Shown here: piece after piece, positions 1-8,847 of the stretch
How the letters are laid out: every line of letters starts with the position of its first letter
Position numbering within the stretch: position 1 is the stretch's first letter
Assembly: GCA_900541355.1 (NCBI GenBank)
Contig: UQJU01000008.1
Span: forward strand, 1-47,765
Length of the DNA: 47,765 nt
Source of the DNA: Candidatus Avelusimicrobium fimicolum
Lineage (GTDB): Bacteria; Elusimicrobiota; Elusimicrobia; Elusimicrobiales; Elusimicrobiaceae
Direction of reading: 5' to 3'
Position numbers and translations under genes: made by a program
Notes under the pieces: generated by a model
The model's input: only the letters and a program-made list of their open reading frames with translations
Databases searched by the model: none
What the model was told of the DNA's origin: nothing

Positions 1-1
1 T

Positions 2-1978
2 TTTGCCTTGTCCGAAAACACCTCCTTTCAAAACGGCACTTTTGTTAAAGCCGATAAGTTGGTAGTCAAATTGGCCTTAATGCCGCTACTTAAAAAGCGG
101 GTGGAAATTGCTACCGTATTGGTGGACGGCCTGGACGTAAACGTCATTAAAAACAAAAACGGCTCTTTTAACTTTGACACCCTCATCCCGGCTTCGGACT
201 CCGCCGTTGCGTCCGCCGATAACAATAAAAATGACAGTTCCGACCTGTCCTTTGTTCTGTTGGCGGACAGAATCGTACTCAATAATTGCAATTTTACTTA
301 TAAAGATTTGCAAACGGGTATGGACGCTTCGGTCAACAAATTACAGGTGGAAATCCGCGAGTTTGATTTGGATAGTCCTTTTGACATCAAAATCAAATTT
401 ACGACTGAATATTCTGCCGCCGGGCTGAATATGACGGTGCCTGTCAGCATTTCCTTGCGCACATTTCTGGCCAATTTAAATATGCCCAAAGCGTACGTTA
501 CCGTCAACGATATTTCCGCCACTTACAAAACGGTAAAACTGCAATTAAAGGGCGGTATCAAAAACTTTGAAGCCCCGCAGGCCGACCTGTCGGGCACGTT
601 AAGCGGAATCAGCAACCAAACCGTAGCCGAAATTCTGCCGGACTTGCCGCAATTCTCGCTCCCGGTTATCCATATGGCAGTAAAGGCCGTGGCAGATTTG
701 GAAAAATCTACTGCGGTTATTTCGCAAGCCAAACTCTCGGTAATGGACAGCGCGTTCTCGTTAGCCGGCACTGCCGGTTGGGCGGGGGCGGCCCCCACTT
801 ATTCCGTTAAGGCGGACCTTTCTACCGACTTAGGTCAAATCGTTCAAATGACCGATACGGTGGCGGATTTCCAACCCGGAGGACTTATTACGGGCGCGTT
901 TAAAGCCACTGATAAAAATGACGGACAAGATATCAGCGGCCAAATTCTATTAAAAAATGTAAGTGCAATGTATGCACCGTTTACAGTAAAAGACTTGAAC
1001 GGCACCGTCAAAATCACTTCCATTAATGATATTGCCTGCCCGTCGCTTACCGGATTTTTAAACGGGGAAAAATTTACCTCCTCGTTCTCGTACAAAAACA
1101 TTAAAGATGTACTGAACATTGTTTTTAATGCGGAACTGGATAAATTTACCTTAAAAGAATTTCCTTCCTATGCCGCTGCCGAAACAGAAAATGACACGGA
1201 CACCGCTTCCGGAAACAAAACAGCCGGGCCTGAACTGTTAATGAACATTAAAAGCAACATTAAAGTCGGCCCTATCAGCGTGCCGTATTTCCGCGCGGAC
1301 GGTTTTACCTTAAATGCCAACTTAACAGGTGTAAGCGAAACAATGAAAAAGGCCAACGGACAGGTTTCCTTTGTACTGCAACCCGGTGCGATTACGGATA
1401 TTGATTCGTTTGTAAAAGGAAATAAATACGTTAAAATTTTGCTCCTGCCTATTACATTGGTACGAAATGTGGCAGGCAAGTTAAATGTGGATATTTTCCC
1501 GGCGGAGGCTAACGCGCAAAAAGGCGAAATTACCTTTACCAACGGCGAGGGGATTTATACCTTTACAAGCGGTGTAATGAAGGTGGATAAGACGACCTTT
1601 GCGTCCAAACTGACAAACATTAACGGAAGCGGCAATATCAACTTCCATACGCAGGCATTGGATATGAAAGTATCCGCCACCGTACTTACGTCGCAAACGC
1701 CTGTCGTCATCAAAATCGGCGGAACAATGGATAACCCGTCCGGCAAATTAGATGTATTAAACACCGTAGGCTCCGTACTGGGCGGTATTTTAAATTACAA
1801 AACGCCCGGCAAGGTAGCCGCCGGCACGGCAAGTACCGCCGGAAACGTGGCCACCGGAGCCGTTAAAACCACGGGTCAAGTGGCGCAAACCGGAGTGGAT
1901 ACCGCCAAAAATGTTATCAAAGGTATCGGCGGCCTGTTTAAAAAGAAAAACACCGCAGACGCTGACTCCGCCAAATAA
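2..1978 (+). CDS. AsmA-like envelope protein, 5' truncated
   Basis: The reading frame is already open at the first bases, so the true start, and probably an N-terminal membrane anchor, lie upstream of the window. What remains is about 658 residues. The start has the AsmA-type pattern: a hydrophobic, beta-rich stretch around VKLALMPLLKKRVEIATV, then V-x-G-L-x-V and NKNGSFNFDTL. The middle consists of long alternating beta segments. The last 60 residues are Ala/Gly/Thr-rich and end in a Lys cluster. AsmA/DUF748-family proteins are inner-membrane-anchored periplasmic proteins tied to outer-membrane assembly or lipid transport; the exact substrate here cannot be told. A strong terminator follows. 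The next genes act in LPS core synthesis, consistent with an envelope role. Family assignment is fairly sure, function is inferred. Confidence 0.75.
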   Translation, partial: FALSENTSFQNGTFVKADKLVVKLALMPLLKKRVEIATVLVDGLDVNVIKNKNGSFNFDTLIPASDSAVASADNNKNDSSDLSFVLLADRIVLNNCNFTYKDLQTGMDASVNKLQVEIREFDLDSPFDIKIKFTTEYSAAGLNMTVPVSISLRTFLANLNMPKAYVTVNDISATYKTVKLQLKGGIKNFEAPQADLSGTLSGISNQTVAEILPDLPQFSLPVIHMAVKAVADLEKSTAVISQAKLSVMDSAFSLAGTAGWAGAAPTYSVKADLSTDLGQIVQMTDTVADFQPGGLITGAFKATDKNDGQDISGQILLKNVSAMYAPFTVKDLNGTVKITSINDIACPSLTGFLNGEKFTSSFSYKNIKDVLNIVFNAELDKFTLKEFPSYAAAETENDTDTASGNKTAGPELLMNIKSNIKVGPISVPYFRADGFTLNANLTGVSETMKKANGQVSFVLQPGAITDIDSFVKGNKYVKILLLPITLVRNVAGKLNVDIFPAEANAQKGEITFTNGEGIYTFTSGVMKVDKTTFASKLTNINGSGNINFHTQALDMKVSATVLTSQTPVVIKIGGTMDNPSGKLDVLNTVGSVLGGILNYKTPGKVAAGTASTAGNVATGAVKTTGQVAQTGVDTAKNVIKGIGGLFKKKNTADADSAK

Positions 1979-1997
1979 GCCAACAACTTCTTTACCG

Positions 1998-2023
1998 GCC
2001 CCGGCGCACACCGGGGCTTTTTT
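1998..2023 (+). terminator. Rho-independent terminator after the AsmA-like gene
   Basis: GCCCCGG (1998-2004) pairs with CCGGGGC (2011-2017) across a six-base loop and is followed by six Ts. Confidence 0.85.
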
Positions 2024-2056
2024 ATGCCTCAGTAGCCGACGGCCAGACAAATATCA

Positions 2057-2062
2057 TATAAT
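2057..2062 (+). promoter_or_regulatory. -10 box just upstream of waaA
   Basis: A perfect TATAAT lies only nine bases before the waaA ATG at 2072, with no clear Shine-Dalgarno sequence between them. A start site at the usual distance would fall at about 2069, giving a nearly leaderless mRNA. No convincing -35 box is seen. Confidence 0.4.
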
Positions 2063-2071
2063 AAGATATAT

Positions 2072-3346
2072 ATGGGAAAACTTCTCTTATTTTTGACTAA
2101 CCTCATTTTTCCTTTGGCCGCATTGGGTGTGGCACTGGGCTTTTTGTGCTCACCGCGGCGCGGCCTTTTAAAACACTTATACCAAGAATTAAAAGAACGC
2201 TTTGGCCTTGAAAAAGACGGGGAAATACCCCAAGGGGCTTTATGGCTCCATTGTGCAAGTGTGGGGGAAGTAATGTCTATGAAAGAGGTTATCTCCCGCC
2301 TAAAAAAGTTTTATAAAAAAGAGGTTATCGTAACCACCACCACCGAAGCGGGCAAAGAAACGGCCTTAAAAAACCCCGACATTACCCAAGCCTTTTTGGC
2401 CCCGCTGGATTTTTATCCGTCCTGTAAGCGCTTTATCCGCTTGGCAAAACCGCACCGTCTGTTTGTGGTAGAGCGGGAAATTTGGCCCAATATGCTGGCG
2501 GCCGCCCACCAAGCGGGTGTGCCTGCGGCTATTATTAACGGGCGCATTTCTGCCAAATCAGCACGCGCGTATTCTTTTATCAAACCGCTTTTTAAAGAAA
2601 TTTTTTCCACGCTTTCATTTGCCGCCTTACAAACGCAAGAGGCCGCTTGTCATTACGAGAAATTGGGTATGGAAAAAAATAAAATTTTTGTTTGCGGCAA
2701 CGTAAAATACGACACCTTAAATGACAATCCTGCAAAAGTGGGCGAAGTAGAAAAAATGCTGACTTCGCTCGGTTGGAACGGACGTAAAATTTTGGTATTA
2801 GGCAGCACACACCCGGCAGAAGAAACTATGCTCTTCCGCTCTGCGCCGGATATTATTAAAACAGAGGCCAAAATTATTTTTGCCCCGCGCCATTTGGAGC
2901 GCAAACCGGAAATAGAAACGGCCCTGCGCCAAAGCGGACTGCATTACGGATTTATCAGCACCGGAAAATTTGATAAAAACACCGATATTCTTTGCGCTGA
3001 TGTAATGGGTCTGCTGCAATCTCTCTATGCCTGCGCTTCGCTTACTTTTGTGGGCGGCTCGGTCGTACCGAGGGGAGCGCATAACCTGTTAGAACCGGCG
3101 ATTTTATCTAAAACCGTTTTGTTCGGCCGCTATTTTTACAATGCTCCCTTAACTGCCCAGTCTTTATTGGAAAGCGGCGGGGGAGTGTTGGTAAACGAGA
3201 CCAATTTTAAAGAAACGGTGCTGCGGTTGCTGGCTGACCCGGCACAACTGGAAAATATGTCCGAAAAAGCGCGGAAAACGGCGCTTAGTTTTAAAGGAGC
3301 AACCAACCGTATAATGGAAGTGGTAAATAATTATGAACGAAAATAA
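2072..3346 (+). CDS. waaA: 3-deoxy-D-manno-octulosonic acid (Kdo) transferase
   Basis: 424 residues, the usual length for WaaA/KdtA. The enzyme moves Kdo from CMP-Kdo to lipid A precursors at the inner face of the cytoplasmic membrane. A hydrophobic N-terminal anchor (about residues 4-26) is followed by the GT30 N-domain signature WLHCASVGEV (about 63-72), TTTTEAGKET, and REIWPN (about 131-136). The C-domain has LVLGSTHPAEE, the loop FAPRHLERKPEIE and the nucleotide-sugar region FVGGSVVPRGAHNLLEPA. The gene overlaps the downstream GT9 gene by 14 bases, so the two are cotranslated in an LPS core unit. The start is the only ATG giving a full anchor, but it has no obvious ribosome binding site. 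It shows the cell makes Kdo-containing LPS. Confidence 0.95.
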   Translation: MGKLLLFLTNLIFPLAALGVALGFLCSPRRGLLKHLYQELKERFGLEKDGEIPQGALWLHCASVGEVMSMKEVISRLKKFYKKEVIVTTTTEAGKETALKNPDITQAFLAPLDFYPSCKRFIRLAKPHRLFVVEREIWPNMLAAAHQAGVPAAIINGRISAKSARAYSFIKPLFKEIFSTLSFAALQTQEAACHYEKLGMEKNKIFVCGNVKYDTLNDNPAKVGEVEKMLTSLGWNGRKILVLGSTHPAEETMLFRSAPDIIKTEAKIIFAPRHLERKPEIETALRQSGLHYGFISTGKFDKNTDILCADVMGLLQSLYACASLTFVGGSVVPRGAHNLLEPAILSKTVLFGRYFYNAPLTAQSLLESGGGVLVNETNFKETVLRLLADPAQLENMSEKARKTALSFKGATNRIMEVVNNYERK

Positions 3347-4892
3347 CCCGAATATTTTAGTTGTGCGTCTTTCTTCGCTGGGGGATATTGTTTTGTCCTC
3401 TCCGGTATATAAGAATATCAAGGCCCAATGGCCCAACGCGCGCATTACACTAATGGTAAAGCCGCAGTTTGCCCAAGTGCTCGCCGGACACCCGGACATT
3501 GACGAAATTATGGTCGCCAAAAAGGGTTTATGGGCCAATATCCGCCAAATCCGCGCGGGGCATTTTACGCATTATTTGGACCTTCACGCTACCTTAAAAA
3601 GTATTTTAATGGGCTTTTTCAGCCGTATTCCGCACCGCGTCCGCTATGACAAGAACTCCGTAGCGCGCCGTATGTTTGTAAAATTCCACAAAACTTCCCC
3701 GGTACTTGAAAAACACACCTTGGAAAAATACTTGGAAGCACTTAAACCGTGGGGCATTGAAATCAAATATAAAGAACCTAAACTGGGCGATTGGGCGTAT
3801 GAAGATGCCAATTTGGCCGGTAAAAAGGTAAATAAAATCGGTATTTTCCAAACCTCGTTCATTGGTGACAGCGTACTGACGACTCCGCTTATCCAAAAGA
3901 CGGCTAAACTCTTTCCCGAGGCTAAAATCGTGGTGATTACCCGCCCGCAGACGGAAGATATTTTTAGACCAATGAAAGAGGTTTCCGAGATTATTTTAAA
4001 CGATAAACGCGGCTGGAATAAAATTGTCGGTGTCTGGAAAACGGCTAAGGCTATTAAAGCCTCCGGCATTGATATCCTGCTCGTGCCGCACCGCAGTTTT
4101 AGAAGCGCGCTCATCGCTTGGCTTTCCCGTGTGCCCGTGCGCATTGGATTTACGTCTAGCGAGGGTTGGTTTTTATACACTAAAACGGTACCGTTCTCTT
4201 GGATGATTCACGATGCGGAGCGCAACCTGTCGCTCTTGCAAGGCATTGTAAAGGAAAAATTCAAGGCCGAAAAACTCAATATGCGCTATGCTCCGTCTGC
4301 CGAGGAAAATGTCGCCCGCCTGATGAAAGATTTTAATTTAGAAGGCAAAACGCTTGTCGGTATCCACGCCGGAAGTGCCTGGCCGACAAAATGCTGGCCG
4401 ATGGAATATTTTGTGCAACTTATCAGCCGCCTGCAAACAGAACTGGGTGTACAGGCCGTACTCGTGGGCGGCGGGAATAAAGATGCCGACCTCGGCGAAA
4501 AAATCTGCCAACTTTCCCAAGGGCACGCCGCCAACTTATGCGGCAAAACCAGTTTGGCTGATTTGATGGCTTTAATGAAGCACTTTAAACTCTTTATTAC
4601 CAATGATTCCGGCCCGATGCACATTGCCACCGCCTTTGATGTACCGACCTTGGCTATCTTTGGGCCGACCACACGCGAACTGGGTTTCTTTCCGTACGGG
4701 GAAGGACACCGCGTAGTAGAGGTAAAAGATTTGCCTTGTCGCCCGTGTGCCTTGCACGGGGGGAAGAAGTGTCCCTTAGGTCATTTTAAATGTATGCGGG
4801 ATATTTTGCCGGACCGCGTATTTGAAAACGCCAAGGAAATGCTGGCGGAACATCACAATATCCCTGTTCCACACGAAGAATTACACAAATAG
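3333..4892 (+). CDS. GT9 heptosyltransferase-like protein with duplicated N-domain
   Basis: 519 residues, much longer than the usual 320-360 of GT9 (WaaC/WaaF/WaaQ) enzymes, which add ADP-heptose to the LPS inner core. Residues about 7-160 hold one GT9 N-terminal Rossmann domain (ILVVRLSSLGDIVLSSP, then LDLHATLKS). Residues about 168-310 hold a second (IGIFQTSFIGDSVLTTP, then LVPHRSFRSALIAWLSR). Only one C-terminal donor-binding domain follows, with VGIHAGSAWPTKCWP (about 343-357) and NDSGPMHIATAFDVPTLAIFGPT. A Cys-rich segment (CRPCALHGGKKC) is near the end. The order N-N-C suggests fusion with a partial paralogue. The second N-domain plus the C-domain could form a complete enzyme; the first may be regulatory or a remnant. 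It overlaps waaA and ends at a strong terminator. Confidence 0.85.
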   Translation: MNENNPNILVVRLSSLGDIVLSSPVYKNIKAQWPNARITLMVKPQFAQVLAGHPDIDEIMVAKKGLWANIRQIRAGHFTHYLDLHATLKSILMGFFSRIPHRVRYDKNSVARRMFVKFHKTSPVLEKHTLEKYLEALKPWGIEIKYKEPKLGDWAYEDANLAGKKVNKIGIFQTSFIGDSVLTTPLIQKTAKLFPEAKIVVITRPQTEDIFRPMKEVSEIILNDKRGWNKIVGVWKTAKAIKASGIDILLVPHRSFRSALIAWLSRVPVRIGFTSSEGWFLYTKTVPFSWMIHDAERNLSLLQGIVKEKFKAEKLNMRYAPSAEENVARLMKDFNLEGKTLVGIHAGSAWPTKCWPMEYFVQLISRLQTELGVQAVLVGGGNKDADLGEKICQLSQGHAANLCGKTSLADLMALMKHFKLFITNDSGPMHIATAFDVPTLAIFGPTTRELGFFPYGEGHRVVEVKDLPCRPCALHGGKKCPLGHFKCMRDILPDRVFENAKEMLAEHHNIPVPHEELHK

Positions 4893-4898
4893 GCTAGT

Positions 4899-4931
4899 GA
4901 AAAAACCCCGCTTAAAAAGCGGGGTTTTTTT
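4899..4931. terminator. Bidirectional terminator between convergent genes
   Basis: CCCCGCTT (4906-4913) pairs with AAGCGGGG (4917-4924), flanked by an A-run on the left and seven Ts on the right. It can serve the GT9 gene and the convergent PC4-like gene. Confidence 0.9.
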
Positions 4932-4944
4932 GCACGGGAAAAAG

Positions 4945-5406
4945 TTAAAAATCATCCTCGGGTTTTTCGTCCAAGGCCTCGCGGGTGGCCGCAAACAATT
5001 TTTTAATTTCCGGCAGTTTTTCCAGCGGCAGCCAAATACCCTTTTTGGTAAAGCCCACATCCTCTTGCCATTGGCGCAAATCCAGCCCACGGCGCCCCTT
5101 AAAGGTACCGACAGAGGCCACAATGCAAATGCCCGGGCGTTTGGCAAACTTCCCAATCGTGCCGTCTTTTACCGCTTTAATATCATCAGGCAACGCCGCT
5201 AGCAGAGGGTCCAAGGCGCGCAGGATTTCCGGCGTCATAGTTACGCCGTCGCGAGTGGCCCCGCTGAAAGAATCTGTCAGCAGATACCGCCGCACAGATA
5301 CATAGCGATACCCGCGGTAGGCATCTATACTAAAACGGACCTCCTCGTTATTTTCCAGCGGCAGCGTGCCAATATCCCTAAGTAAAGTAAAACTGCTTTC
5401 GCTCAT
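4945..5406 (-). CDS. Tandem PC4-like (YdbC-type) ssDNA-binding protein
   Basis: 153 residues. Two stretches resemble the transcriptional coactivator PC4/YdbC fold: residues about 22-73 (EVRFSIDAYRGYRYVSVRRY, then DGVTMTPEIL) and about 86-142 (a beta strand, then GRRGLDLRQWQED and FTKKGIWLPLEKLPEIKKL). The second copy is closest to the family pattern of a beta strand, L/IR-x-W/Y, and KKGI-x-L plus a helix. Bacterial PC4-like proteins bind single-stranded DNA as dimers, so one chain with two copies could be a pseudo-dimer. The acidic tail EKPEDDF recalls an SSB-type tail, though that is only suggestive. It is a single gene, convergent with the LPS genes and divergent from the kinase gene. The target and exact role are unknown. 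Confidence 0.7.
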   Translation of the reverse strand: MSESSFTLLRDIGTLPLENNEEVRFSIDAYRGYRYVSVRRYLLTDSFSGATRDGVTMTPEILRALDPLLAALPDDIKAVKDGTIGKFAKRPGICIVASVGTFKGRRGLDLRQWQEDVGFTKKGIWLPLEKLPEIKKLFAATREALDEKPEDDF

Positions 5407-5548
5407 AAAATGCTCCCTGTAAAAAGCCTGTAACTATTCCCGTAAAATATGATAAGATTACTTATAGTTATATTCTATTGCTTGGTTACCATAAAATCAA
5501 GCAGTTTTTGTATCATCATTTAAAGATTTTTTAGTTGTAAAGGAACTT

Positions 5549-7864
5549 ATGAATAATACTCCCTCGTTGGTTGGACAAGAAATTTCCGGTTGCGAAATTT
5601 TAAACAAAGTTGCCGAAGGCGGTATGGGTGCCGTTTATAAAGCACGCCACAAAGCCTTAAACCGCATTGTTTGCGTAAAAATTTTAAGCCCGGCCTTGGC
5701 TAATGATAAAAAGGCGGTGGAACTCTTTTTAACCGAGGCGCGCGCTATTGCAGAACTGGACCACCCCAACATTGTAAACGTATATAACGTAGGCAAGGAA
5801 AAAGGGTATTACTTTATTGTAATGTCTTATATTGAGGGGCAAACCCTTTCTATGATGCTAAAACGCAATAAGGTACTGCCTATCGGAATTATCTTGGATT
5901 TATTTGAAGGTGTCTTGCAAGGTTTATCCGCCGCACACGAAAAGGGAATTATTCACCGGGATATCAAACCTTCCAACATTTTAATTAACCCGCAAATGCA
6001 GCCCAAGGTGGTGGATTTCGGTATCGCCAAAAAGGTGGATAAAAGCAAAGGCTCCACTAAAACAACCGAACTGGCCGGAACAGCGTATTTTATCGCGCCC
6101 GAACAAGCCCTAGGCAAGGATTTAGATACCCGTGCAGACCTCTATTCCATTGGGGCCAGTATGTATTATGTGTTGACGGGGCAATTTCCGTACAATGGCA
6201 AAAACACCATTGACATCATCCAAAAACACATCAACGACCCGGTTCCCAATCCTGCCAAAATCCGTAAAGATATGCCGGGCTGGTTGGCGCTTGCGGTGCA
6301 AAAACTGATGAGCAAAAACCCGGACGACCGCTTTCAAACCGCCAAAGAAACCTATTTGTATTTCCAAAAAATGCGTGCCGAAGACCAACTGCGCGTAAAG
6401 ATGGGCAACTCTGGCCGCGCGATTGATTTGGGCGAAGAAGGCCCGTTAAAAATAGCCAAAGAGGAACTGCCTACTACGCAAAACATTACCAAGGCCCGCG
6501 CACAGGAAGTCGTCGCACGGCCCAAAACAACCTCTTCGGCCCGCCTGCCGTCGCTTATGCCCAGTATAAACGCCGCGGCGGATATTCCGAATACTCCTAA
6601 GGTTCCCCAAAGAGAACCCGCCCCGCAAATGTTGGCGGCGCAGGACGTAAAACCCGTCAATGTATTTGTGCCTGCCAAACAGGTGCGCAAGCCGCGTGCC
6701 GCAGACCAAGGGTTAGATATAAAAGGAACCGCAACGGATATGGTTAAATTTATCCTCTTTGTGCCGCTCTTTATGGCATTTGCGGCGGGGATTATTTACG
6801 TCTTTTATTCTTTGGGTAAAATCTGCTCCGTACACACAGACTTAACAGCAGGATTTTTATCCAACCTGATACACCCCTTCTTTACCTCCCAGTACGAGCC
6901 CAACCAAGCCATGATGACGGGTGTAGCGGTCATTACCCTGCTGCTCATCTTTGCCTCGTCTGCGTTAAAGGCTTTTTCGCGCTCTACCACGCTGTTAATA
7001 GCGTTGGCGGCAGTATCGTATATGACGGGCTTATTCACGCCCGAAGCGGCCTTTATGGACTTATCCCAAGTCGGGCAATATCTCTTTACGCCGGAATATT
7101 ACCTGTGCTACTTGGTACTGGCGGCCGCGTGGGGGCTTTCGCTCTGCTGGCGCATCAACCGAACCATAGGCCAAGGCGTTCTGGGTACGGCCCTGCTCAT
7201 TTTTTCTATGAGCACCGCATTTTTGGCGGCGCATTTGTCTATTCCGCCAGCCAGCCAAAATATTACTGTACAGGTTATTTTTTATGCGGCTCTATTCTGT
7301 GGTTTCTTATCGGCCTATTACCTCCTTGCCAGGCGGGAAAACAGCATTATCTTCCCGTTTGTGCTAATGGTGCTCGGCATTGGCGGAATGTGGGTATATG
7401 CGGTGTCCGGTTTGACGGTAACAACCAATAATACCTTAACCGCGTTAACCGATCATATCAAGGTGGCGGGAAATGGCAACACCGAATCCAATGCCCGTAT
7501 GGAAAAACTGGTAGGTATTAAAACGCAACGCCAGACCTTTGCCGAACTTGATCACACTAACGAACTTTCCGGAAAGAACGCAGAGGAAACCTATACGTTC
7601 CTGGAAACCCGCATCAACCGTGTGGTACCCGGCGTGTTTGACGAGCAATCAATGCCGCTGTTTATCCATTTCTTACAGCAATATTACCACGGCGGAGAAA
7701 ACAAAATGGACCTGTCTGTATGGGATTATGCCATCAGTTTGCCGCTCTACAACTTCAACCGCAACGCGCAAGATAACAACGCTTACGGTTTCCTGATTTT
7801 GCTGTTATATATATTCGCTACGCTTTCGTGTGTGGGAACCCTTTTATTTAAGGAGGAGTTATGA
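5549..7864 (+). CDS. Membrane Ser/Thr protein kinase (PknB/Hanks type)
   Basis: 771 residues. The N-terminal 275 residues are a full Hanks-type kinase domain: a Gly-rich loop VAEGGMGAVYKA whose first Gly is Ala, catalytic Lys44 (CVKIL), HRDIKPSN (His136-Arg137-Asp138) and DFG at Asp156, then GTAYFIAPEQ. A Pro/Ala-rich linker (about 285-390) follows, then about eight hydrophobic membrane segments from residue 397 to the end, with a hydrophilic loop of about 110 residues before the last one. This differs from PknB proteins with one membrane segment and PASTA repeats; the multi-span part may be the sensor. The stop overlaps the PP2C phosphatase start by four bases, so kinase and phosphatase form a translationally coupled reversible-phosphorylation pair. 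Substrates cannot be read from the sequence. Confidence 0.93.
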   Translation: MNNTPSLVGQEISGCEILNKVAEGGMGAVYKARHKALNRIVCVKILSPALANDKKAVELFLTEARAIAELDHPNIVNVYNVGKEKGYYFIVMSYIEGQTLSMMLKRNKVLPIGIILDLFEGVLQGLSAAHEKGIIHRDIKPSNILINPQMQPKVVDFGIAKKVDKSKGSTKTTELAGTAYFIAPEQALGKDLDTRADLYSIGASMYYVLTGQFPYNGKNTIDIIQKHINDPVPNPAKIRKDMPGWLALAVQKLMSKNPDDRFQTAKETYLYFQKMRAEDQLRVKMGNSGRAIDLGEEGPLKIAKEELPTTQNITKARAQEVVARPKTTSSARLPSLMPSINAAADIPNTPKVPQREPAPQMLAAQDVKPVNVFVPAKQVRKPRAADQGLDIKGTATDMVKFILFVPLFMAFAAGIIYVFYSLGKICSVHTDLTAGFLSNLIHPFFTSQYEPNQAMMTGVAVITLLLIFASSALKAFSRSTTLLIALAAVSYMTGLFTPEAAFMDLSQVGQYLFTPEYYLCYLVLAAAWGLSLCWRINRTIGQGVLGTALLIFSMSTAFLAAHLSIPPASQNITVQVIFYAALFCGFLSAYYLLARRENSIIFPFVLMVLGIGGMWVYAVSGLTVTTNNTLTALTDHIKVAGNGNTESNARMEKLVGIKTQRQTFAELDHTNELSGKNAEETYTFLETRINRVVPGVFDEQSMPLFIHFLQQYYHGGENKMDLSVWDYAISLPLYNFNRNAQDNNAYGFLILLLYIFATLSCVGTLLFKEEL

Positions 7865-8685
7865 GCAGTTTTGACATAGAATTTGCTGCCGTAACCGACA
7901 TTGGTAAAATTCGTGAAAAAAACGAAGACAATGTACTCATCTCTTCCGACTTGGGACTTGGTGTTGTAGCCGACGGTATGGGGGGGCACAGCGCGGGTGA
8001 AATTGCCAGCAACATTGCCGTTTCGGTACTGGCGGAAACTATCCGCAAGATAAATACGAACCAACTCAAAATTCCAGAGAACTTTCTTCCTAAATTAGAC
8101 CTGACCGAACGCAAACTGTTAATGGCCGCCAATTTGGCTAATGCCGCTATTTATTCTACGGCGCAATCTTCCGATATTTACCGTATGATGGGCACCACCT
8201 TAACAGGCATACTCTTTGACGGAGATTTTGCCACCGCTGTACACGTGGGCGATTCGCGCCTTTACTTGTTCAGGGATAAAAAGATTGTCCAAATCACCAC
8301 GGACCACTCTTTGGCAATGGAACACGTCCGCCGCGGTCTTTTAACCCGTGCAGAAGCCGACCACTCTAAAATCCAAAATGTGCTCACCCGCGCTATGGGC
8401 ATTAAAAAGAACATTGAATTTGACCTGTTAAAATTCCCTGTTAAAATCGGTGATACGCTTTTGCTCTGTTCGGACGGTCTGTATAAGGGGCTTTCCGAAA
8501 ACGATATGGGCGATATTCTGCGCAAGGGTAACCAGTTACCAATTGTTAAATTATGTAAGCAATTAGTGCGGGTATCTAACGATAAAGACGGGCAGGATAA
8601 TATTTCTGCGGTACTTATCAAAATTCTTCCGGCTCATAAACCGACTTTTAAGCAACGGCTCAAAACTTTCTTTTCCAGAAAGTAA
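7861..8685 (+). CDS. PP2C-family Ser/Thr protein phosphatase
   Basis: 274 residues, close to the usual Stp/PrpC length. All PPM metal-binding motifs are present: DIGKIREKNEDN near the N-terminus, VADGMGGHSAGE, MGTTLTG, HVGDSRLY, LCSDGL and GQDNIS. It removes phosphate from Ser/Thr residues with Mn/Mg and very likely reverses the upstream kinase, whose stop codon overlaps its ATG by four bases. A ribosome binding site AAGGAGG sits inside the kinase gene's end. The C-terminus is basic (KQRLKTFFSRK). The groESL promoter follows about 40 bases later. Confidence 0.95.
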   Translation: MSSFDIEFAAVTDIGKIREKNEDNVLISSDLGLGVVADGMGGHSAGEIASNIAVSVLAETIRKINTNQLKIPENFLPKLDLTERKLLMAANLANAAIYSTAQSSDIYRMMGTTLTGILFDGDFATAVHVGDSRLYLFRDKKIVQITTDHSLAMEHVRRGLLTRAEADHSKIQNVLTRAMGIKKNIEFDLLKFPVKIGDTLLLCSDGLYKGLSENDMGDILRKGNQLPIVKLCKQLVRVSNDKDGQDNISAVLIKILPAHKPTFKQRLKTFFSRK

Positions 8686-8723
8686 TTTCCGCCTGAAAAA
8701 GCCTTATTTTAGCAACCCCTTTA

Positions 8724-8797
8724 TTAGCACTCTAATAAGGGGGTTGACAATTTTAAACAGAAATGCTAAATTAGCATTAAGCCAAAGTGAGTGCTAA
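8724..8797 (+). promoter_or_regulatory. groESL promoter with CIRCE operator
   Basis: A -35 TTGACA (8744-8749) and a -10 TAAATT (8767-8772) are 17 bases apart. A CIRCE-type inverted repeat overlaps the -10 and start site: TTAGCATTA (8771-8779), nine-base spacer, GAGTGCTAA (8789-8797). The right half matches the HrcA consensus exactly and the left half diverges in its last three bases. A perfect left half, TTAGCACTC (8724-8732), lies upstream of the -35. The -10 also lies in a perfect palindrome AATGCTAA-A-TTAGCATT (8762-8778). HrcA repression of groESL is the expected regulation. Confidence 0.85.
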
Positions 8798-8847
8798 CAA
8801 CCTCACGGGCGTTATATTTACAATATCTTCATAAGGAGTGAGTGAAA

